DNA of 64,000 nucleotides from Kryptolebias marmoratus (Eukaryota > Chordata > Actinopteri > Cyprinodontiformes > Rivulidae): NCBI RefSeq assembly GCF_001649575.2, contig NC_051430.1, forward strand, positions 16,331,575 through 16,395,574, in the 5' to 3' direction. The notes under the pieces were generated by a model. It was not told the origin of the DNA. It was given only the letters and a program-made list of their open reading frames with translations, and ran no database searches. Shown here one piece after another: positions 1 to 10,300 of the stretch (position 1 is its first letter; every line of letters begins with the position of its first letter). Position numbers and translations under genes: made by a program.

Positions 1-1305
1 GATTTACACCTACACGCATTCAGACACAGACACGTGCGCATTCTTCCACTCTCACACAAGCACATGTGCACAGTTGTATAAAGACACGATAATTCACCTT
101 CCTCCAAGCCACCTCGTAAAGTCACACATGTAGATTTGTGCTCCTGTTCCTCAAAAACACCCAATCAGAAAGATATTGCTTTTATTTTTTATTTATTTCT
201 ACCATGCCTTTCTGTAATGGAAATTGACCAACAATTCAAATGAATCACTGCAGCCCTAACTGTGCAGTGAAGCTGCATCTCGTCGGCCTCATGAAAGCTC
301 ATCACAAGCCGAGTTGCCCCGGTGACAGTCGACTGACTGAAGGGTGTGGCAGGACAGGTTTTCACCTGCAAAGCGCCTAAGACCTCGAGCTGTGAGCACC
401 GCCGGTTGCGTTCGTCTCACACCGAGGAGCCGTCCAAGTGTGGCGCAAAAAACAAAACAAAAAAACCCCCTAAGAATGCTGGTTATTGTGTTGCACCTTC
501 CTGTTTTCCACGTACACACTCGAGAACAAGAGCAGGAAAGGAGGCAGACAGGAAAAAATAAGAAAACCGCAAATGTCATGTTTCGGCACAAAATCTAGGG
601 AATAATGTCGGCTCCATGAATAGGCCTGTGGTGTACACGATTGTGCAGTAGAACATCAGCTTATGGTTGTGTGTGTTGTCTTTGTGCGCACTTCAGTGCT
701 GAATGGATGGAAATATATGACTAACTTTGTACAAATTTGTTGTTCTTACCCCTCAAATTCAAATACTTGAGGGGTATTTGAAGACTGATGAGCTAACCGC
801 TAATTTGATCGGGGCCAAGCTGTTATCTTAAAACAGCTCCAATCTCAAAACCTTCATCGCTACACTTTAAATCTAAAACAACCATTGGTTTTGCATTATG
901 TTGTTATCCCAGCAGAAACCTGATGTCTGCCAGAAGTGCTACAGCTAGCTGCTTCTGCTGCTATTTGCAACCACAGAATTCTATGTAGGCAAGCTTGACG
1001 GTGATGTAAAGGTTTATAAATTAGCATTTGCATGAATCGCTATATGTTCTCTTTAGGATTGGTGGTGTTTTAAGGCGGCATCAGTCCATTCTGAACTAGC
1101 CTTTAGCTCATCACTGTGATCAGAGCTAAACTCTATTTCTCCAAACTGAGGTTGTTCAAAGAGCTATCTCCTGTAAGATGTTAATTGTTCGTAACTTCTC
1201 CACAGAACTGCTTTTCAGAAAATCTGATTTATGGCTTTAATATCATAAATGTGTTTGTCGTGTCTGTTTTTAACTAATACGAATGCATTTTTTTTATGTT
1301 CCCAG
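1..1305. other. Upstream intron (intron 1) of the drebrin-like gene; no start exon seen
   Basis: The first coding exon in the window begins mid-ADF-H with a split Trp codon, so at least this much precedes it as intron. I looked for an exon starting with ATG and ending in TG before GT and found none with ADF-H character. The segment holds a moderately GC-rich block around 300-450 and, at about 1098-1205, sequence that recurs in diverged form near 21.2 kb. The start exon must lie outside the window. Confidence 0.6.
1098..1205. repeat. Dispersed repeat copy in intron 1, shared with 21.2 kb
   Basis: Collinear with 21187-21305 through four shared blocks (CTAGCCTTTAG, CAAACTGAG, a TATCT-C-AG-ATG block and TAATTGTTC-TAAC). 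The element may extend upstream through about 770-1097, where the sequence is also repeat-like, but no second copy of that part was seen in the window. Confidence 0.6.
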
Positions 1306-1361
1306 GGCATTATTTACATATGACGGGGTTACCAACAAGCTCAAACTGGCTGACTCAGGAG
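1306..1361 (+). CDS. Drebrin-like exon a: ADF-H, first part
   Basis: Acceptor cccag at 1301-1305 and donor GT at 1362. It encodes [18 protein letters not shown] after completing a Trp codon. This matches the W-A-L-[FY]-T-Y signature near the start of the ADF-H domain of drebrin and DBNL. Ends in phase 1 (G of an Ala codon). Confidence 0.92.
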
Positions 1362-4300
1362 GTAGAGTAAATTGTTACATTTCTCAGATGGGAAAAAAAA
1401 ATTAAAGAAAAAAGATATTGTAGTTTGTCAAAAATGGTTTTAAGCATCTTTACTGGTCTGGACAGCAAAAAGTATTGCAACATTTTAAAGGTTTGCTAAC
1501 AAATCAACACCAAAAAGACAAGTTTCGTTCATCTTCATTCTTCTTCCTTTAACTTCTCTTTCCGTATTTCTTTTCCAACAGCGGGCGATGTGACGGAGCT
1601 GGCAGGAAAGTTCCACGTCTCCAAGCCTCAGTATGGACTGGTTAAAGTGGGCAGTTTAGAGGGAGGAGCGCCTCAGATCACACTGATAAGCTGGGTGAGT
1701 GACGAGCTCAGCATTATTCAGATAAAAAAACCCATAGTAGTTGAAAATGAAAGAAACAGGTGTATGATTTCTTCTTATTAAAAAGGCATAAACACTCAGA
1801 AGCACTTGCAAACTTAATGTTCATAGTTATCATATGTTAAAGTCATAAACTAAACATTTAGGGATTTAATTAAAAAAGGCAAGGCCAAACTGCTACATTT
1901 CTGTCACTTAGGTTCACATTTGGTGTGAAAACATCTTAAAGCTTTTTAAAGAAAAGCTTCATCACATTTGTGTAATCTGGAACACAGGAGCTCAGACGGT
2001 AGCCGGACATATCGGCTAACATTTAGCATTGTTATTACCTATTGTCCCTTAGTCTCCTTCCTTCTCTCTGTCTTTTTTTTTAAATATCTTCTTCGAGTGT
2101 TACGATGCAAATGTCTCTGGATGCATCCTGTGTTTGTCTGCAGATCGGCCAAGATGTGGATGACTACCGGAGACAAGAATGTGCCACCCACATTCCAAAC
2201 ATCAGAAACTTTTTTAAGGTAAACTGTTTTAGTTGATATAAGAACAATCACTTGGGGGGGAAAAAAAAAAAGTACATTGTGATGTTCGTTTACCTCTGTC
2301 TTCACTGCTCAGCTATTAATTAATGATCACATAATTCTAACTTATGCGATCATAGTAAGCGTTTTTTGGTTTCTCTTTTTGAGTTTCATGTGCAGTACAA
2401 AACTTCTTTGTTTTTTCTTTTCTTGCCCTTGTAGTCTTCACTTAGCCCTCAAAACTCTATATTTGTACTCCGTAGTTTACTTCGTATTGTTTTGAGAGTT
2501 TCCTGTTCTCAGTTCCCTTCCTGCTCTCGTGCTGTCTGTGCTTGGTCTGTCTCGTACCGGAAGGAATCTGTTAAGTCTACACGAGTCTAAAAGCTCTTTT
2601 TTTTTCTTTTCTTTTCAACTTAAATCCGCATTACAAGTGTGTGTAGCGACCTTTCAGTAAATACGTAAAAGCAGTTCTGCTCCTCATCTTCGTTAGGCGC
2701 GGTTTGTCTCGTCTCCCTTTGGCTTTTTTCTTTAATTGTTTCACTCCAAGTAGGAGCTGTTAAACCGTTGCCTAGATGTTCTAGTTTCCATATAAAGGCA
2801 TCACCCCTTCAACAGCAGAGGCATCCGTGGAATGTTTGTTGTTTTTTTGTGATTTTTTTTTTCTCTCTTTAACAGCAAAAGTCTGGGATTTTGTCAGCCT
2901 CTGTCTGAAAACTCTCTATAACCCCCCTTTCCGAGACAGTGCATGTGAGCACTTTGGGGGCCTCAGTAAAATTTCATGTGAGATTTGAACGGTGGAGAGA
3001 AATGATTACATGGAAAAACCTGGAAGAGATTGAGGAAAGACGCCCCTCCTTCTGTGACCTCTGAGAGAAATGTGACCTCTGACCTTAGCGAACGCACACA
3101 TGCAACAGCTGGACTTGTGTCACGACAACATCAGTAACTTATGTAACTGCAAACTCTTTAAAATTTTTTTAAAAAAGTAGACTCCGAAACCAACTTAGGT
3201 AAAACAAGACCATTCTTTTGTTTTGTATTACAGTCTAGCTCCAAGGTTGAATTGTGACTGAAAGGTTTTATTCTCCCGTGTCGGTGCCGTAAACTTGGAT
3301 TTATTAGTCAAAGCAGACTTAAAGAAAACACACGTTACAACCAACATCATCGTCATGCCTATGGACTCTATTTCAGACTTGTCTTAACTTAAAGTCTTTG
3401 GTAGGGGGATTTATACCCAAACAATCCTGTTTTAAGTTTCTGAGCTAACATTGCATTTTTACACCTAAGACATAAGCTTACATAACCCACTTCCTGTTTT
3501 TTTCCCAAGCTTACTGATAACAAACAAAATAGCTTCATTTAACTTTGTTTACTGATTAAAGTTCATTAAAACATCCAAAAACACAAGAAAACACAGCTTC
3601 GTCAGGCCTCTGTGCAGTGTATGTTTGGCTGGATTGAAATAAAAGCTTCCAAAAAAAAAAAAAACCCACCCTTTTTTAATACCACGTTCATGGATTAGTC
3701 CCCACCTGTGCATTTTCATGGACATAAAATAGAACAAAGAATGTAAACTGAAGAGTAGCAGATGTCTCTGTTTGAGTTCTTGGAGAACATATTTCAGAAA
3801 TAACTGGCAGTGAAAATTTAGCTGATTGTTTTAGAAACATAATCATGATTAAGCTTCAACAAAATAGTCTGTCTGGTCTGTCTGCTGTCTATCGGAGACA
3901 ACAATAGTCCTATGTTAATGTGTCTTCTTGCTGTTTGGGAAGGTTTTTGTTTTTTCAGGTTTTATTTTAATTCTAACTAAATAAATTGATGGGTCATGCG
4001 CAGTGTTTTCCTTCAAATCAGCTCTTGCATGCAGTAAAAATAATCTTCAACTTTTTTCTTTTGCTATATTATATATAGTATTTTATTTGTCCTGCTTCTT
4101 TTTTTTAACTTGTTCTCTGTTTTTCTGACCTGCTGTGCTGCATGTCGCAGCTGGCAGTGAGTCCGTTTTTTGTCGAGACGAGTCTGCAGCCGTCAGTTTT
4201 CATCTGGTCGGTCTAAATTGAACTGTGGAGGTTCCGAAAAGTTAAAGTGAAAAGTGAACAAAGTTTTGTCCGAATGCATGCTCAATAATTCAGCTAGATG

Positions 4301-7300
4301 AATCTGACAAGGTGGAGTCAAGTCCTTCTGAAGAACTTCTTCTGAAGAACCCGTCGAGAGGACTTGACTCCACCAAGTTTTCCTTATTAGATAGATTTTT
4401 AGATAGATTTTTAACCAAAATAAGTAAGATCATAAAGGCTTTGTGTTTGACTTTGTGTGACATGTATGGAAATAAGCCCATGTGAAAAACAGAAGATTTA
4501 GCACAGAAAGCAAGAACAAACATTTTGTTTTCAGCTTTGTGTTCATATTTTTGTTTTATCCCTTCAGTCTTGTGATGATTTGTAGTTACGGCTCAATGCC
4601 ATCAATCTAAAACACAACAGTGAAACATTTCTATTAGTCAATAACTTAATCAAATTTTTTCATCTCTTTAATATTAGCTTATATTGATTTAAAGAAAAAA
4701 AACAGACATTTCCAAAAGTTCATTATAATGCAGTGAAATAATATGAAGTATTGGAATTCCAACAGCTACATTTATAAGTAACCTGTCTGCCATCTGGGGT
4801 TAACTTTTACTGTGGAAACTTGAGGTGTGTATATGTGTGTGTGTGTGTTTTCCATCCACTCACACTGTTTCTTACACTGAACTGAGCAGCAGAGAGAAAC
4901 TGGGCAGCAGTTTGGCTCCAGAGCAGAGAGACAGTTTGTGTGGAATTGAGCCCAATTACAGCTAAAATCCTGTCAAACGTCATGTGGGTCTCTTTTCCCT
5001 CCCAGACAGGTTATAGTCTGAAACCAGTTGGAATTTTTGTTGTTGTTGTTGTTGTTTCCCACAGGTCACCAATGCCACAAACCCTAACAAGAAAAACTTA
5101 AATATATCATCCCACTTCATCTTGTTCTGAGGTTCTATTATAAAATTATCTACAGCACATAGGGTTAGGGTTATATACATAGGCTATTGGTCTTAAGATG
5201 ATCTCCAGAAATCAAAATTAGAAAAAAATATATAATTGTATTTTTTTACTACAATTATAAAGACATACTGTAATTGCTGGTTAGCATTGTTGACCATCAG
5301 CAAGAAGGTTGTATGTTTTCTCCAGGTCCTCTGGTCCTCTGTCTTTATTTATTTTTGCAAAATAGAAAAAGTAAAAAAAATAAATAAAAGTAACCCATTC
5401 TTTAGCACTCGTCAGGATTGAATGCAACACCTGCGCGCTGTAAGATTTTCCATCAAGCCGTGCTTTTCTGTTCCTAGTTTTCTCACTGTCGCGGGCAAAA
5501 CCGTGGGCTCCTTGTCTGGTCGTTGGGTAAACTGTGCAGTTGACATTGACAGCCTGATTGATATGGACGGCAAACTGTACTGACATTTGTCGTCAGGCGC
5601 ACTGAATGCTGTTCTCTGTCAGTGTTGTCACTCATATAAAGCTGCGCTTTCCTGTTGGAGGCTGGAAAATCTTGCCTTTTGTGAACAGAGCTAGAAATTT
5701 TTTCTCTCAGGTAAATGATTCTGAAGTATTGACTGCAGACATACACAGACGTGAGTTTGGAATAAAAATTGTTTAATGTAAAACTGCAAAAAAATGTTTA
5801 AAAAACGGGCGTATTTCTCTTTGTTTTTCAGGGAACACAATGCACCCACCTTGTTTTTTATCACTTGTTTTGACCCTTCTTATTTTTCCTTTTTGTTTTC
5901 TTTGGGGGCTTATAACCAACCAAACCAAGACATTCTTGCTTTCTCACTGAGGTCTTATTTTGTTTTGTTTTATTTTGTTTTCTGTTGTCCCACCATCCTT
6001 ACAGCAGAAGCAGTTGCACAACTGTTTGGCTTTGGTTATAGTTTTCATAACTCTGAGCTATAACTCAAATCAGACCGAGAGGAAAAAAAAAACAACCAGA
6101 ACGACTGTGTGTGTTGCTGTCTTTGCGTGTCTGTGTGTGTCGACAGAGGCTACAGTACGGCATGTAAGGGTGGATTAAACTCACATCTGTCTTACTCTGC
6201 TTCCCATCTCTTTTTAATCCCCTGCCCTCCGTGTTTTAGGAAGCACATGCTTTCATTAGTGCAGAAAAGCTGGAGGATGTGACAGAAGAGAAGCTAAGAG
6301 CTGAGCTCAACAAGGCCCAAACTCATGCTCCTACACAGTGGGTGAGGAGGAGCTCCCGGTCTACAGACAAAGAGGGAATCGTGGTGAGTCGCCTGCAGTA
6401 CATCATCTGTCCAGTAGATGGCGACAGAGACTTTAATTTGCACACACACAAAAAAAAAAACATTTTTAAGGCTGAAAGTCAGGAATTCATGTAAGCTCTT
6501 CATTTACTTTTACATGTTAAAAATAGCTTTTGCTTCTGTTTTGTTATAATTACTGAAAATTATGTCGCCTTACACATATTTTTAAGCATAAAACCATAAA
6601 TTTGTATGTTTTTTTCACTTCTACTTCTTCTAGGGAACAAACTACAGAAAAACTAACGCTGCAATGGAAATGAGATTTATAAATAGGGACTCGTTCTGGG
6701 CACGTGCAGAGGTATGTCAAAACACTTTTAATTTCTTAGTATTTTACATGTACTTTTGTTTCACCTATTTCAGTCAAAGGCAGAGAGTGAAATAAATGGT
6801 AACAGTAATGTAATAGATGGGAATATGGTTAGCTGGTTTTGTTTATTTTGTTCTCTTGTTGTTTTGAATAAGAAAACACTGAATGTAGTGTTGGAACTGT
6901 TGGATTTGTGCAAAGTGCAAAAGGTGATATAGTTGAAAATTGAGACATATACTGGGCCAGAAATAGATAAGTTTGTATAATTCTACCTACTCCTTTTGTC
7001 AGGAGAAAGGAATGCAAAATGTGATAATGTAAAAATAGTAAAACAAGTTTGAAATAAAAAATGAATAAATAAATGACAATCTAAAAAAAATAATCCACAA
7101 TTAACATGGCCCAATAAACTTTTTATACTCAGGTTTAAGAAATTTTAAAACATCAAAAAGAACAGTAATGGGGTTAAACATCTTTTGTAAACTGTTAAAT
7201 TTATCCTCCTGGTAATAATCTTTAAATAGTTTGTTTACATGTTTTCAAAATGATTATTAAACGTTTGACCTATTTAGACTTTCTGCTTCAGGTCTAAATG

Positions 7301-10300
7301 GGTTAAATAAAAAAGGGGGCCATAAAAAAAAGGTGCAGTTAATTGATTTATTAGTATAATGAGAGCCTGTTGTCTCTTTTGTCCTTTGTGTGTGTGTGTC
7401 AGCGTGAAGAGGAAGAGAGGAAAGAAGAGGAGAGAAGGCGAGCGACAGAGGAGCGACGTCGCCTCGAAAGGGAAAGAGTTCTGAAGGAGCGAAGGGACGA
7501 GGAGGAGAGAGACAGAAAAATGAACGAGAAACTACAGATGATTGAGGAGCAGAGGTTTGAAAAATAAACACCTTTTTCCCCCAGTCTGCTCACGGTTCTA
7601 TTTTGGAATAACAAAGTGCATTTAACGAATTGAACGTGCTTTGAACAGTAAAATTTGGACATTGCGATGGGCCTCTGTTTCATTCTCTCTTCTTTCTTGC
7701 AGAAGAAAACAAAGAGAACAAGAAGAGGAGCTGCGCAAAAAAGAGAAATTAAAATGGGTGAGCAAAAGTATTTTGTAGAATTTTTTTGGTTTTGCATTTA
7801 ATTCCTCGCACTGAAGAACGCAAGAAGAGACCCCTGCACCTAACTTGTCTAAATATAAATATAAATATAACCTGCCCATTCTTTTATACAAGACGTTTTT
7901 GCAAATGAAGGTAAAAATAGGAAGCCGTTTTGAAGAAAGGCTGTGTGAGTTTTTGACAAGGCATGGCAAGCAGTGGTTATAGATTAACTCCTTTACCTTA
8001 GGCATAACAAGATTTCATGGTCCTACTTCCAATTAAACCAGTAAGGGAATTAAAATGCTTCTATATATCTTTAAAGTATTGTTGTTGTGCTTCTGAACTG
8101 ACAGGAGCAGCAGCAAAGGGAGCACGAGGATGAAATGAGGGCTCGACTTCGAAGGAGTGAGTCCATAGAGAAAGCAGCAGTAAGTTATTTTTACTACCTA
8201 ATATTGTGGTAAATTAGCTGTTTATAGCTGGCTTCAATGGGGAAACACTTGTTACTAGAAGGGTAATGTTTATTTGCCATAAACTGGTCATTTATTCTCA
8301 TTTTGTTGTGATATGTTTAATGACTTACAGGAGGCAGCAGCGTTAGTGTCCCAGCGCTCCATGAACCCGAGGGAGTTCTTCAGGCAGCTCTCATCTTCGT
8401 CACAAAGTCCCACCAGTCCCGGATCTTCCCGCACCGGTATGAGCCGTCACAGAGTCCCGTTACTTTGTTGTCATTTCAAGGTTCAGGCGTTCTTGTTGAA
8501 ACTTAATTCAGAATTCGCGGCGAACAGGACTGGTAGCAAACCGTTTCGTTCCTCTCCAGGAAAACCGTTCCGACGATACCAGCGCAGCCTGACAGACACG
8601 GCCTTCATCTTCTCCAAAGCAGAGGAAAGCTCGGCCACCTCTCCCCGAAGTTCGCCCCTGGTCTCCCCCTTCCTCAGGGCTCCCACCTCCCCCGTTTTCC
8701 AGGCCACGTCTCCCCCCGAGAGCCCCGTTTTCCGGCCTCTCAGCTCGCCGCAGAGACCCGGAGCCGCCGCGTCGCCACCCACGTCACCCGGTCGCCCTGC
8801 ACCTCCAGATTCAGCCCCGCCCAGCACCCCTCAGACGAACAGCCAAGCTCGGGCTGCCGCTGAGCCCAGAGCCGCATCGCCCGCTGAACCCTCAGCACCT
8901 CCAGCCTCGCCCAGTCTCTTGGCTTCTTTAGCAAATGACGACCCCTCACAGTTGCATTTGGAGGCTGTGCCGACCTCAGTCCCAAATATCCCAGCTCAGA
9001 ACGAAGACTTAATGTCAGACTTTGAGCCTGGTCTACCCTTACAGGTTCTGGCAGATCCTATTCCTGAGGATCCAGAGCTGAACACAGGTAAGTTTCAATG
9101 GCAGACTGACATTCTGTAAGGAAGTGTTCTTTTTAACCCTCCTGTGGCCTTCAGGCCTCTCTCTCTCTCTCTTTTGAGAGCATCAGGAGGGTTATAGTAC
9201 TTCACATTCAACTTGTTTTCTAATAAAATAAAAATTACAACACAATACAATGTAAATGGTTTCGGCTTGTTGCTGTCCCACCAGCTGCTTTCACAAACAA
9301 CCCTCAGATAAACTAGTGAAGCAGTTGCACAGTACAAACTTAAATAAGAGATATTGCACAATTACTGTTTCAAAAAATGTACAAATATAAAAATAAGAGC
9401 GTTTTGCACAACCCTTACCGCAGTACCAAAACAAACATTGCACAAGGTGCTTATTCTTGGCCACGCTTAGTTTTTTTTTGCCCCAAAACAGACTGAACTT
9501 ACATGAACCCTTTGACAACAGCTGACACTTTATTAAAACAGCATCATTTTCCAATTAACAGACCTCAGCACAGCCAGCCCGGTGCACACAACTCTGGTGA
9601 CGGACGCTGGCTTTAAAGTTCAAGCTGTCCTGGTGGAGGCCGATGAGGAAGAGGATGTGGAGGAATGTGACGGAGGTAAGCTTGAAACCCAGCCGGAGGT
9701 GTGCACTGCTGCCGCAGGAACAGCCCAGACTGAGACACGGGAGGTAGAGGAGGAGGAAAACGAGGAGGTCAAGGAAGAGGAAGAACAGAAGGAGGATCAA
9801 GACGAGGAGGAGAAGGAAGAAGAAGAGATGACAGGATCAGAAGGGGAAGCGGACCCGGCATTAGTGGAGGATCGAGCAGAGATGCCGCAGGATGAAGAGG
9901 TGGAGTCAGAGGAAGATGGAGAGGAGATTAAAGAATCGTTAGACATCCAGCCCCCTGCTGAACCTGCTGAGGTCTCAGAGGAAGAGGAGGAACCGACACT
10001 CGCAGGTAAACATTGTGTTTGTGTGACTTCTTCTGTTACGACTTGCCTTGTCACACTGTCACAACAATTTCAAATGTGTGCTACTGCCTTCCAAATAAGT
10101 CAAATCCTGTTAAGGTATTATCGAGTCATTATTGTTTCAGATGATGAACCAATTTGTCAAGAGATCAAACACGACACGGTGATCCTGTCAGCCAACGGGA
10201 TCACAAATGGTGACGGCGCACAGGAACAGAATGGCACAGGTTTGACAGAAAACAAGAAGTTTATCTATAGTGATATGTTAACGTTTTTCCCCCCCCTCGT

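Noticed and set aside
5158..5174. Telomere-like AGGGTTAGGGTTA
   Set aside because: Only two units; no array, so not evidence of an interstitial telomere.
7399..7797. Minus-strand open frame of 132 codons overlapping exons f and g
   Set aside because: Ser/Leu-rich antisense of the Glu/Arg helix and adjoining introns; no domain.
8483..8827. Open frame of about 114 codons on the minus strand opposite the Ser/Pro exon
   Set aside because: It is the antisense shadow of a GC-rich coding exon whose plus-strand frame and splice sites are consistent with the family.
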